From Pseudoalteromonas luteoviolacea (GTDB taxonomy: Bacteria; Pseudomonadota; Gammaproteobacteria; Enterobacterales; Alteromonadaceae): a DNA stretch of 62,676 nt. Positions within the stretch are counted from its first letter, which is position 1, and the number at the start of each line of letters is the position of its first letter. The stretch is taken from the NCBI RefSeq assembly GCF_021654285.1, contig NZ_JAKFZS010000033.1, positions 1-62,676 on the forward strand, in the 5' to 3' direction. Shown one piece after another: positions 53,335-62,620 of the stretch. The notes beneath the pieces were generated by a model. That model was given only the letters and a program-made list of their open reading frames with translations. It was not told the origin of the DNA and made no database searches. The position numbers and the translations under genes are program-made.

Positions 53335-54153
53335 ATGCCGTCTAGATTTGTGCTTTTAGCTTGTGTTTTCCTTTCTTTCTTTAGTTTCTCAAAACCTTTA
53401 AAAATTGAAATTGTATCTGACTACAACCCATCCTACGGTGAGTCACCAGGGGATTTGGCCACACAGCTGCTTTTGATAATTGCCAGAAACTTAAATAATG
53501 AAATGGCAATTGAGTTTGTGCCGGCCAGTAGAGAACGCGAGTGGCGAGAGCTTAAACATCATGAAAACGTCTGCTTGTATAATAAGGTTAGAACGCCTGA
53601 ACGTGAAACAATGGCCTTATTTGTATCACTGCCTTTGATGGCCTTTCCCTCTAATCGACTTATTTTGCGTAATAAAAAGTTTGTGTCTATAGAAGTGACT
53701 TTAAAAAGAGCGCTGTCAATGGGGTTAAGGATAGGTGTTACAAAGGGTCGTTCATATGGACTAGAAATCGATGATTTTATAACTGAAAATACAGATAGGC
53801 TATTTATCGGTGAGGGCAATGATAGTGCATTTAGGCTTAGACAAATGTTGGTTCAAGGCCGTCTGGATGGGATCATTGAATATAGCTCAGTATTTGTTAC
53901 GGATTTTCCTTCTGAAGAAGTACTCAAAGACATCTCTTTTCATGCTATAGGCGATACCAAAGCCACTATTTTTGGCTACATTGCTTGTTCAGATTCTAAA
54001 GTTGGAAGAAAAGCTGTCGATTTGTTTGAAAGAACACTTCAAAAACGCAAGATTCAGGACTTAATTATCGAAGCGCATGCAAATTTATTTCTTCCCCAAG
54101 AAGAAGTGTTCATTAGCAACTCTCTAAAATCTGCCTTTAGTATAAGAGATTAA
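53335..54153 (+). CDS. Periplasmic solute-binding protein-like (SBP_bac_3 type)
   Basis: Exported protein of 272 residues with signal peptide (1-19, FSFSKP) and the type 3 solute-binding fold: IEIVSDYNPSYGESPGDLATQLL at the first strand, then IEFVPASREREWRELKHHENVCLYNKVRTPER, a motif common in Alteromonadales binding proteins without transporters. The C-terminal half has MLVQGRLDGIIEYSS. No ABC genes adjoin. ATG 53335 has GGGAG 5 bases upstream, and the frame continues back to GTG 53323 without support. Ligand unknown. Confidence 0.85.
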   Translation: MPSRFVLLACVFLSFFSFSKPLKIEIVSDYNPSYGESPGDLATQLLLIIARNLNNEMAIEFVPASREREWRELKHHENVCLYNKVRTPERETMALFVSLPLMAFPSNRLILRNKKFVSIEVTLKRALSMGLRIGVTKGRSYGLEIDDFITENTDRLFIGEGNDSAFRLRQMLVQGRLDGIIEYSSVFVTDFPSEEVLKDISFHAIGDTKATIFGYIACSDSKVGRKAVDLFERTLQKRKIQDLIIEAHANLFLPQEEVFISNSLKSAFSIRD

Positions 54154-54675
54154 AATTCGGATTACTTATATTTATTAATTGATAACGAAATTTTTATGTT
54201 CGTGTTATCGAATTACTATGCATCGTTATAAATTAAATTTTTTTATGCGAACTACAGTTTTATATAATTTAGTAGTTCAATCACTTTTCATCACAATTTA
54301 ACTCCAGCCTATATTCTTGCACTAAGGTTTTATTTATAAATCTGGAATGTGATGAAAAACAAATTAAGAATATAAGCCTATGTAATATCAATAAATAAAA
54401 AATTTCAACAGTGTGATCCGCACATTAAAATTACTTTTTCATTACTAACAAATTAATGATTTAGATTTATAACACCCCCCGTGATTTCAGCTTGATTCTA
54501 GAGATTTTGGCTGTTTACAAGGCATTTTTTAACACCTAATTTAGATAGCGAAACAGACAGTGAGCTATATCAACTTAGTACATATCAACTGACATACTCA
54601 CTGCTAAAAATCGACATTACGCCTATTCAAAAAGGTATTTTTATAAAATAAACTAATCTTAAAAGGGATTAAGAA
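54154..54675. other. Long AT-rich intergenic region
   Basis: Over 500 bases with no gene I can support and no perfect repeat. It carries a run of C near 54473-54480 and a hairpin-poor AT tract. It probably holds the promoter and a long leader for the secreted Cys-rich protein. Confidence 0.4.
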
Positions 54676-55482
54676 ATGAAAATTAAACTTCTCACAGCAG
54701 CTGTATCTCTACTTGTAATCAATAGCGCGGCAGCTAATGTTGTCCTAGATGATTTAGATGGATATGACCGTGAGTCAAATTACGCTGGTTCGTTAATGGA
54801 GCGTATAGTGACAGACTCTGAAAATGCTCGTACATTTAATGCATGGGTTTTCCGAGCAGATAGATACGGCAACTGTTCTTCAGGTGCTGTATATGATGAA
54901 GTTTCAGGCCAATTTATTGCAAATGTTGGGATCAGCCCGGCTGGACATAATACTCATCATATTGACGTCGTCAGTCTTCAAGGTTATTTCACTGATGAGC
55001 AGTTGCAACGTACTCGCGTATTGGCTCTAACGTGTGAATCTGAAACTGGTGTTAGCTACAAAGTAAAACATAAGATACCAGCTTTACCAAAAATTACTTG
55101 GAATGCTAGCTTAACAGGTGTTGGCCCTTGGCAGACTCCTGATTGTAGTGGTCAATCACAACACTGTGGTGGCGCAGGTTGGTATGACCAAGTTAGCTAT
55201 ACTTCTTCAATTCTAGTAAACAACGGTACTGAAGACGGTTACTGTACATCACAAATCAACGATGGTTTAGTTTCGAAAGTATTTAATGGTGAAGGTACTA
55301 CACCGCTTTTCCACACAAATCACTTTGCACTAAATGAGCAAGTCTATTCACAAATCGGCCGAGTTTTCAGACAAACAGTAGCTTGTCATAACCCAGCAGG
55401 TACAACTGAACACACAACTGTTTGGGAAGTAACTGGTGAAAACGATATCAACCTAGTTGTTGACAACGTAAACTATAAGTAA
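54676..55482 (+). CDS. Secreted Cys-containing protein, unknown
   Basis: A 268-residue exported protein (signal peptide 1-20, SAAAN). The mature part is rich in aromatics and Thr, with seven Cys (GNCSS, LTCES, PDCSG, QHCGG, GYCTS, VACHN) and a WNASLTGVGPWQTPDCSG motif. No family is recognised. The Cys spacing suggests two or three disulfides and an extracellular home. AAAGGGA lies about 8 bases upstream. A terminator shared with the convergent hybrid kinase gene follows. Confidence 0.7.
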   Translation: MKIKLLTAAVSLLVINSAAANVVLDDLDGYDRESNYAGSLMERIVTDSENARTFNAWVFRADRYGNCSSGAVYDEVSGQFIANVGISPAGHNTHHIDVVSLQGYFTDEQLQRTRVLALTCESETGVSYKVKHKIPALPKITWNASLTGVGPWQTPDCSGQSQHCGGAGWYDQVSYTSSILVNNGTEDGYCTSQINDGLVSKVFNGEGTTPLFHTNHFALNEQVYSQIGRVFRQTVACHNPAGTTEHTTVWEVTGENDINLVVDNVNYK

Positions 55483-55502
55483 TTGTAACTTTTACTTTGT
55501 AG

Positions 55503-55527
55503 AATGGGCCATTAGGCCCATTTTTTT
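55503..55527 (+). terminator. Terminator after the Cys-rich protein gene
   Basis: AATGGGCC (55503-55510) pairs with GGCCCATT (55515-55522), loop ATTA, followed by T's. It is placed between convergent genes. Confidence 0.85.
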
Positions 55528-55533
55528 ATAGTT

Positions 55534-58500
55534 CTAATTCACGGGTTTATTTTTTTTATTGTACCAATACTCGATCTTTTCAAAGACTTTATTCGCTTCG
55601 ATAGGCTTAGTTATATAATCATCCATGCCGGCATCTAAGCACTTTTGCTTATCACCTTGCATGGCATTTGCGGTCATTGCAATAATAGGTATGTTTGAAT
55701 TCTGTGGGCCAGCATTTGATTCACGAATATTTTTAGTTGTTTCATATCCATCCATCATTGGCATTTGGCAGTCCATTAATATAATTGAATATTTTGATTC
55801 CACAGTGGCTTCCTTGAGCTTCTCTAGCGCTTCTAAGCCATTTTCAGCAACTTCTACTATTAGGTTTAAACTATCTAAGGTTCGTAGAGCGACAATCTGG
55901 TTTACCTTATTATCTTCAACCAATAAGATCCGCGTACCTTTTGAAAATGTATTTATAAATTTTTCTGAATTGTTCTGAACAGTTGCTTTGGGCACATGCG
56001 CAACTGAGTCGAGTGTTGTTGTCACTGTAGAAAGGGCTTTGAGTAGGTCATTTTTTGTCATCGGTTTAGTGAAGTAACCATCCAGTTGTACAGAGCTATT
56101 ATTCATTGCTTCAAAATGCTCAGTTAGCTGTGTCATCATAATCAATTTAATATGGCCAAAAGACACCTTACTTTTAATTTCTTTAGCCATTAGTTCACCA
56201 CTTAAGCCGGTAAGCGTTTTATTGAACAGAACTAAATCAATAGAACTTTTATTTAGTATTGCTAAAGCTTGGTCAGCATTTAAAGCCTCAATTACGCTAA
56301 CTCCCCAGAATTCAAGCTGCTTTTTTATCGCGTTATTACTTGATGTATTAGGGTCAACAAGCAACATCGTAATGTTTAGTTTGCTAAAGTCCGGGTGAAT
56401 GACGTTCTCAATATGGCTTTTTTTAACTGAACACTTAATACTAAAACAGCTGCCAATGCCGACTTGGCTGGTGACGCCCACATCGCCTCCAAGCAGCTGA
56501 CATAGCCTTTTTGTAATACTAAGGCCTAAACCTGTCCCCCCGTATTTACGTGTGGTTGAAGCATCAACTTGAATAAAGGAGTCAAATAAAGTCACGAGTT
56601 TTTCCTCGGAGATCCCAATACCTGTGTCACTAACATTGCATGAGAAAATACAGTTGCCAGTGAAACTATCTTCAACTAATGATGCAGATAGAACAATTTC
56701 ACCATTTTCAGTAAATTTAATGGCATTGCTTAAAATGTTTGTTACTACTTGTCTTATTCTGCCAGGATCTGACTGTATCATTGGTTCTTTGATATCTGAA
56801 AGGTCTAAAACAATACTGACGCCTTTCTCCTGCGCTGAAAGGGCCATTGATTCTGTAAGGCTTTCAAGAATCTCTCGCAGGTCAAAATCGACATACTCAA
56901 GCTCAAGTTTGTCAGCCTCAATTTTAGAAAAATCTAGAATATCGTTTATTAAGCTTAGTAATGAGTGCGCACTTGTACTGGCAATATTGACTGAATGCGA
57001 TTGTTCTTGAGTTAATCCACTGCTTTTTAATAAGTCCAACATGCCAATGACGCCGTTCATAGGGGTGCGTATTTCATGGCTCATATTAGCTAAAAACTCA
57101 GATTTTAATCTGGTCGCTTCTTCTGCCTTTTTGAGCGCACCTTCTAGTTTTCTCGCTTGCGTTTCAAGAGAAGCTGTTTTCTCTGATACTTGCTGCTCAA
57201 GTGCGACAACAAATTGCTTTTGACGTCTAATTTCAGCTTTTTGCAGTTTTGTTCGTAAGTAAATGACCATAAAAACACCACTTACAACAAATAAAACATA
57301 GAGTGCGTAAGCCCACCAAGTTTTCCAAGGCGGGGGAGAAACATCCACATTTATAGATAAGATTTTTTCCCCCCATTCACCACTGCTATTGGTTGCCTTT
57401 ACCTTAAATTGGTAGCTACCACCATCCAAATTAGTGAACGATGCTGTATTCCTATTTCCAATTTCGATCCAGTTATCATCATATCCTTCAAGTTTGTAGG
57501 CGTAGATATTTTTGTTTGGAGATAAAAAATCGAGTACTGAAAATTCAAAAGAAAAGATGTAATCAAGATAAGATATATTGATATTTTCTACATAAGAGTA
57601 GGGCGTATCAAGTTTGACGGGTACACCCATTTTATTAAAGCCAGTTAAAACTAGCTCAGGCTCTTCAATCTCCGTTTGTGTGGTTAATGTGCTGAAATAT
57701 TCAATACCTCTTTGGCTATTAGTGAACAAAGTATTATTTTTCGCTTTCACAAAGCTGCTTGGATAATAATTCAGCCCGAGTAAACCATTTTGATTGTCAA
57801 AGTTAGTGACTTTGCCTGTATTGGGGTTAAGTTTAGTAATTCCTTTGTTAGTTGTTAACCATAAATTACCTTTGTCGTCATCTGATATTGAACGAATAAG
57901 GCTACTTGGTAAGCCATTTTGAGTATTAAAGTGAGTAAATGTATTCGAATCATTTTTATAGAGGTTTAAACCTTGTTGGGTCGCTATCCAGAGATAACCT
58001 TTTTGGGTTTCATAGATGTCTTGCACAATACTTCCAAGCAAACTGTTGGCAGAGTCTTTATTTTGAACGAAAGATTTAAACCCTTGCACTTCGTCTATCC
58101 ATAAATTCACACCATTTCCGGTACCGACCCAGATTTTCTGTGACTTATCTTTATATATTGTTAGGACTTCAGGGTGAGACAATCCATACTCTTCACCTAA
58201 ATGTTTAAACTCGTTTAATTTCGGATTGTAAATGTACACACCATTTTTATACGTACCAATCCAAAGATATCCATCTTTGTCTACTGAGAGTGCTCTAATT
58301 TCACGAAATTCGCTATAGTTTGGCTTAGTTTTAGGGTAACTAATAAGCGTGCTTTGCATTGTATTTAGATCAAACCTTACCAGTCCTTCATCTTGTGCCA
58401 TCCAAACAATGTTGTTTTTATCCAAAAAAAGCACAGGGCGCTCTAATAATCGGTTCAACTCGAAACCGTTATCTTTGGTGAATACGGGTGGAAATAGGGT

Positions 58501-59673
58501 TTTTAAAGTAGATGCAGATACATCCCACTTGAATAATTGTGAAGCAGAGTTAGCGATTAATACATCTCCATTTTTATCAGCGGCAATACCGTTAGGTGCA
58601 CTTAACTCTGGGTTATCTATAGATTTAAACTTTCTATGGGGCACTAATTTGAAAATACCGTGTAACTCATTGGTAACCCATAATGTATTTGCACTATCTT
58701 CAAAAATTATACGCATACCACTATTTTGCTCTAGGTCAAGCTGTACTAGGCGCTCGCTGCTCTCATCTCTTCTAAATACGCCCCTACTGGTTACGAACCA
58801 GATATAGCCTTCATGATCTTCAATTATGGAGTTGACTTGACCCAAGTGTTGACCAGCCACAAAACCAATTCTAGAAAACGATTGATCTTGTGAATTAAAA
58901 ATGAACGGTCCTTTTTGTGTTCCAACGTATACGTTGCCTTTTGATGAATTTAAAACGTGACGAATTTCATTTGCACCTGTTGGTGTTTTGTTATCGGGAT
59001 CAGGAAAAAAATATTCAAATGTGCCTTCTACTTTATTGTATAAATTCAAACCATAACTTGTTGCTACCCACAAGTTGTCTAAGTCATTATTTTCGATATC
59101 CCAAACTCGGTTATGAGATAAGCCGTTGTTTCCATTTTCTGCTTTTTTGATATGTTCAAAATTGTCAGGCCCAATATATTTATTGAGTCCATTATCATAA
59201 GAGCCAAGCCAAATCGTCCCATCCAAATCATGATAGAGAGATTGAATCCTGTTCGCAGAAATAGACTCTGGTACATTTTTATCGTGATAATAGTTGTCAA
59301 ATTTACCTGTTTTCGGATTATAGCGATTTGCGCCACCTCCCCAAGTGCCTATCCAAATGATACCGTTTCTATCTATCATCAAATTGCCGGCATCATTGTG
59401 AGACAGGCCATTTACAGATTCACTATCAAATTCGAATAGTGTGACTTTTCGGCCGTCATACCGCATAACACCATTTTCAGCAGTGCCAAACCACAACATA
59501 CCTTGCTGATCTTGTATTATTGAGTATATTTCAGAGGAAACAAACCCATCTTCAGCAGTTAATTTTTTTGCAGAATATTGGTTGCTTAAGATGGGTATGC
59601 TGGCAAAACAGAAACTTGGTATTAGCATGCCCAATACAACAATTGAACTAATTATTGAAAGCGGTTTACCCAT
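55534..59673 (-). CDS. Hybrid histidine kinase with periplasmic propeller and two receiver domains
   Basis: Large membrane sensor kinase. Signal peptide (1-25), two-component regulator propeller repeats (about 30-690, with many DxxGxLWxGT motifs), Y_Y_Y domain (about 720-785), membrane helix (about 795-818), coiled coil, HisKA with MSHEIRTP and phospho-His866, HATPase with the N, G1 and G2 boxes (NAIKFTENGE, DTGIGI, GTGLGLS), receiver 1 (about 1105-1220) in which the acceptor Asp is Asn1151, and receiver 2 with Asp1301 in LMDCQMPMMDG. It lacks the AraC domain of Bacteroides HTCS proteins and has no Hpt. Its output is unknown. No response regulator gene adjoins. Confidence 0.93.
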   Translation of the reverse strand: MGKPLSIISSIVVLGMLIPSFCFASIPILSNQYSAKKLTAEDGFVSSEIYSIIQDQQGMLWFGTAENGVMRYDGRKVTLFEFDSESVNGLSHNDAGNLMIDRNGIIWIGTWGGGANRYNPKTGKFDNYYHDKNVPESISANRIQSLYHDLDGTIWLGSYDNGLNKYIGPDNFEHIKKAENGNNGLSHNRVWDIENNDLDNLWVATSYGLNLYNKVEGTFEYFFPDPDNKTPTGANEIRHVLNSSKGNVYVGTQKGPFIFNSQDQSFSRIGFVAGQHLGQVNSIIEDHEGYIWFVTSRGVFRRDESSERLVQLDLEQNSGMRIIFEDSANTLWVTNELHGIFKLVPHRKFKSIDNPELSAPNGIAADKNGDVLIANSASQLFKWDVSASTLKTLFPPVFTKDNGFELNRLLERPVLFLDKNNIVWMAQDEGLVRFDLNTMQSTLISYPKTKPNYSEFREIRALSVDKDGYLWIGTYKNGVYIYNPKLNEFKHLGEEYGLSHPEVLTIYKDKSQKIWVGTGNGVNLWIDEVQGFKSFVQNKDSANSLLGSIVQDIYETQKGYLWIATQQGLNLYKNDSNTFTHFNTQNGLPSSLIRSISDDDKGNLWLTTNKGITKLNPNTGKVTNFDNQNGLLGLNYYPSSFVKAKNNTLFTNSQRGIEYFSTLTTQTEIEEPELVLTGFNKMGVPVKLDTPYSYVENINISYLDYIFSFEFSVLDFLSPNKNIYAYKLEGYDDNWIEIGNRNTASFTNLDGGSYQFKVKATNSSGEWGEKILSINVDVSPPPWKTWWAYALYVLFVVSGVFMVIYLRTKLQKAEIRRQKQFVVALEQQVSEKTASLETQARKLEGALKKAEEATRLKSEFLANMSHEIRTPMNGVIGMLDLLKSSGLTQEQSHSVNIASTSAHSLLSLINDILDFSKIEADKLELEYVDFDLREILESLTESMALSAQEKGVSIVLDLSDIKEPMIQSDPGRIRQVVTNILSNAIKFTENGEIVLSASLVEDSFTGNCIFSCNVSDTGIGISEEKLVTLFDSFIQVDASTTRKYGGTGLGLSITKRLCQLLGGDVGVTSQVGIGSCFSIKCSVKKSHIENVIHPDFSKLNITMLLVDPNTSSNNAIKKQLEFWGVSVIEALNADQALAILNKSSIDLVLFNKTLTGLSGELMAKEIKSKVSFGHIKLIMMTQLTEHFEAMNNSSVQLDGYFTKPMTKNDLLKALSTVTTTLDSVAHVPKATVQNNSEKFINTFSKGTRILLVEDNKVNQIVALRTLDSLNLIVEVAENGLEALEKLKEATVESKYSIILMDCQMPMMDGYETTKNIRESNAGPQNSNIPIIAMTANAMQGDKQKCLDAGMDDYITKPIEANKVFEKIEYWYNKKNKPVN

Positions 59674-59937
59674 AAGTAATTTTACTAACCGTATAATTAT
59701 AGAAGATCTTGTTATTCATAATATTAGGCTAGTTGAGGTTATGTGCAATTTCTACTCTGAGGGCTGATGTTGTTGTTCAGCTAAGCTATTTGGCCAATGT
59801 GTGCCACAATCAACATTTTGTGAAAAGTTAGTTCTTATCAACTCTTCCGGCTAACAGAATCTGAATATTCAGTGTCAATTAATTTAATTGTGTTTCAATG
59901 GCAACATAAATACAGAAATGAATATTTTGGAGAGTTT

Positions 59938-60636
59938 ATGCGTTTATTAACAGCTGCATTTTCAATTTTGTTAAGCACTTCATCAATGGCTGGGAGTATC
60001 CCAACGACTCCACATTTATATGTTAAAGGATACTCAGAGGTATCTGTACAGCCAGATACAGCTATTATCAATGTGGCAATCAATGAGAAAAGTAAAAACT
60101 TGCAAGAAGCAAAAGAAAACGTTGATGATGTTGTTGCTAAAGCTTTAAGTATTGCGAAAAGCTTTGGTGTAAAAGCAAATCATATACATGCTGAGCAGCT
60201 AAATGTTTACAAGCAAACTCGTTACAATCGCAGTACAAATGAAGAAGAGTTTACTGGCTTTAAAGTAAGCCGTAACATTACACTAAAACTGAAAAATATT
60301 GATAAATACCCTGAGCTGTTGCAAGCATTTGTAGACAGTGGCATTAACCAATTCAACAACACGCAATTTGTAGTTGAAGATAAATCTGAGATTATGAAAG
60401 AGCTTAAGCAGAACGCTATTAAACAAGCAAAACTCGGGGCAAAAGAACTTGCAGATGGTTTTGGTGTTAAAGTAGGTGACTTATATTCTGTATCTTTTTC
60501 ACCGATGAATGTTCCGATTCAGCCATATGCCAGAGGTAAAGTGATGGCTGCGGAATCTATGAGCCTTCAAGATGCATACAGTACAGGTGATACGAAATTG
60601 ACAGCAGAAGTGTACGCGGTTTACTACATAGATTAA
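59938..60636 (+). CDS. SIMPL domain (DUF541) periplasmic protein
   Basis: Exported protein of 232 residues. Signal peptide from MRLLTAAFSILLSTSSMAG, then the SIMPL pattern LYVKGYSEVSVQPDTAIINVAINEK, TRYNRSTNEEEFTGFKVSRNI and a QDAYSTGDTKLTAEVYAVYYI end. E. coli YggE is a relative with roles in oxidative stress or periplasmic homeostasis. ATG 59938 has GGAG 7 bases upstream. The frame runs back to 59872 without a signal peptide, so the shorter form is preferred. It is divergent from the hybrid kinase gene. Confidence 0.88.
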   Translation: MRLLTAAFSILLSTSSMAGSIPTTPHLYVKGYSEVSVQPDTAIINVAINEKSKNLQEAKENVDDVVAKALSIAKSFGVKANHIHAEQLNVYKQTRYNRSTNEEEFTGFKVSRNITLKLKNIDKYPELLQAFVDSGINQFNNTQFVVEDKSEIMKELKQNAIKQAKLGAKELADGFGVKVGDLYSVSFSPMNVPIQPYARGKVMAAESMSLQDAYSTGDTKLTAEVYAVYYID

Positions 60637-60706
60637 TTTGGACCTTTTAAAGTCCTCTGAAAACAACGTATACTAGAGATATACAAGGAATAGGGGACTT
60701 TTCATC

Positions 60707-61081
60707 ATGTTTAGTGGACTGTTTGCTGCAATTTGCACACTTTTATATATCAAACTCAGTTTTAATGTTATTAAGCTAAGAAAATCACACAAAGTGGGAA
60801 TTGGAGATGCAGGCCATAAAGACTTGCAAGCCAACATCCGCGCTCACGCAAACTTCATTGAATATACTCCCCTGGCTGTTATTCTAATTTTTATACTTGA
60901 ATATCAACTGATTGGTAACAGCATACTCATACCCATTGCTTGCCTTTTTTTAGCTGGCCGATTGCTTCATGCCAAGGCCTTGTATGATGCAAACTTAAAA
61001 ATGCGCGTTATAGGTATGGGGTGTACATTTTTATCTCTCATAGTCATGGCGCTAATAAACGCTTATTTATACTTTTTATGA
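60707..61081 (+). CDS. MAPEG family membrane protein
   Basis: Integral membrane protein of 124 residues with four helices (about 2-18, 48-66, 68-86, 104-122). Family members include microsomal glutathione transferases and bacterial relatives. The HANFIEYTPLAVIL motif, with its conserved E and P, is diagnostic. AGGGGA lies about 11 bases upstream. Its stop codon overlaps the sulfotransferase ATG by 4 bases (ATGA). Confidence 0.93.
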   Translation: MFSGLFAAICTLLYIKLSFNVIKLRKSHKVGIGDAGHKDLQANIRAHANFIEYTPLAVILIFILEYQLIGNSILIPIACLFLAGRLLHAKALYDANLKMRVIGMGCTFLSLIVMALINAYLYFL

Positions 61082-61707
61082 CCAAAAAATACTTTGTTCT
61101 GGGGCTACCTAGAACGGGAACCACGAGCTTATGTGTCTCAAGTCTAGATATCGGACTTAAAACAGCACACACTGCGTACACGCAACAAACACTAAAAACA
61201 GCAGAGTTTATCGCTGATACGCCAGTTTTTAATGATTTTCAAAAACTTTATCAGCATTTCCCGCATGCTAAGTTTATCTACTTAGAGCGTGATCATGATA
61301 CTTGGGTACCTTCGGTTCGACGTTTACTTTTACGTATGTTACCTAAATTAAAAGTGCAGGGTGGCGGCTTCAACGAAACTTTAAAGCGTTGTTATTACGA
61401 TGTTTTTACTGACCTTGATGAAAAAAATATCAACGATGATGACTATTTAATTGAGTGTTATAATACACACAGACAAAGAGTTGTCGATTTTTTTGAATGG
61501 ACTAATGTAGAGCATGTGATAATCAATTTATCTGAGATAGATAGCACATCTAAATTTGCCAAGTTTATGTCTGTACCTAAGGTTTCTATACCACATGTAA
61601 ATAGGCATGGGAAAGTAACAGCCTGGAATGACATTAAACATCCTTTAAAAGTGGAATCAACAAGAATTGGCAAGGTAGATAAAGACCGTATTTTATATGA
61701 CTTATAG
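61078..61707 (+). CDS. Sulfotransferase family protein
   Basis: Cytoplasmic PAPS-dependent sulfotransferase-like protein of 209 residues. The 5' phosphosulfate loop FVLGLPRTGTTSL is at the N-terminus, and FIYLERDHDTWVPSVRR resembles the 3' phosphate-binding stretch. The C-terminal half is short. Acceptor unknown. The start is ATG 61078, overlapping the MAPEG stop codon, so expression is coupled. An earlier in-frame ATG at 61021 lies inside the MAPEG gene and is not needed. Confidence 0.85.
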   Translation: MTKKYFVLGLPRTGTTSLCVSSLDIGLKTAHTAYTQQTLKTAEFIADTPVFNDFQKLYQHFPHAKFIYLERDHDTWVPSVRRLLLRMLPKLKVQGGGFNETLKRCYYDVFTDLDEKNINDDDYLIECYNTHRQRVVDFFEWTNVEHVIINLSEIDSTSKFAKFMSVPKVSIPHVNRHGKVTAWNDIKHPLKVESTRIGKVDKDRILYDL

Positions 61708-61777
61708 GGCTTAAATGTCCGATATTATTTTTAGTCATAAATTTCAAATACACGTAGTAAGTGAGACGAAATAGCTA

Positions 61778-62350
61778 ATGTTTGAATTAAAATATCATAC
61801 ACCGTTTGAATGGACGCACAAAGTTATGGACGATTTTGTGACCTTTTTACAAGACCATGCCGCTGCAGAAAAAAAGGCATCTGGCATGGCGATGTCTATG
61901 TTAGGACATTATCCAGATAGAACTAAGCTAGTCAAAGCAATGGCGGATCTTGCTATTGAAGAAATGATTCATTTTAAGCAAGTATTAAAGCTCATTAATG
62001 AAAGAGGCTTGGTACTAGGAAACGACAAGCAAGATCCATATATTAAAAAGATGCGTGCTTTGTTTCGACAAGGTAGTGATGAGTTTTTAATTGATCGGTT
62101 GCTCGTTGCTGCGGTAATTGAGGCGAGGGGACACGAGCGATTTTCTCTCGTTGCAGAGGCTTTACCTTCAGGTAAAGATAAAGATTTCTACGTTGCAATT
62201 GCTAAATCAGAAGAAAAACATAAAAACTTATTTGTAGAGTTAGGCTATGAGTATTTTGATAAAGCGATTATTGATGCCAGACTTGAAGAGATATTAATAG
62301 CTGAAGCTCAAATCTGTGAAAGTATTCCATTTACAGCAGCATTGCACTAA
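61778..62350 (+). CDS. miaE: tRNA 2-methylthio-N6-isopentenyl adenosine-37 hydroxylase
   Basis: Non-heme di-iron enzyme that hydroxylates ms2i6A37 in tRNA to ms2io6A37, using O2. The 190-residue protein is all-helical, with the di-iron Glu and His ligands in EEMIHFKQVLK, VIEARGHERF and SEEKHKNLF. It matches MiaE of other gammaproteobacteria. It is separated from the sulfotransferase gene by 70 bases. Confidence 0.95.
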   Translation: MFELKYHTPFEWTHKVMDDFVTFLQDHAAAEKKASGMAMSMLGHYPDRTKLVKAMADLAIEEMIHFKQVLKLINERGLVLGNDKQDPYIKKMRALFRQGSDEFLIDRLLVAAVIEARGHERFSLVAEALPSGKDKDFYVAIAKSEEKHKNLFVELGYEYFDKAIIDARLEEILIAEAQICESIPFTAALH

Positions 62351-62360
62351 ATTTTCCAAG

Positions 62361-62387
62361 AAAAGCACTCTTAACTAGAGTGCTTTT
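62361..62387 (+). terminator. Terminator after miaE
   Basis: AAAAGCACTC (62361-62370) pairs with GAGTGCTTTT (62378-62387) around a 7-base loop, 11 bases past the stop. Confidence 0.75.
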
Positions 62388-62620
62388 CATTATGTTAAAT
62401 CATATTTTTAATTGTTTTCTTCGTAACTGAGTAGGACTTTATTATTTACTACTTAAATCATCTAGCTGATATCGCAGATGATCCAAGCTATTTAGCATCG
62501 ATAAATATAAATTAAATTTTTGAATCTTACTCATTCAAACTCAAACATTTCCTAATTGTGTTAAATCATACATTCATGCATAGCCAGTAACTTTAACCTA
62601 AGAAGCTAGGACGCATAATT

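Noticed and set aside
55625..59439. Plus-strand frames within the hybrid kinase gene
   Set aside because: They are shadows of a long gene with clear domains.
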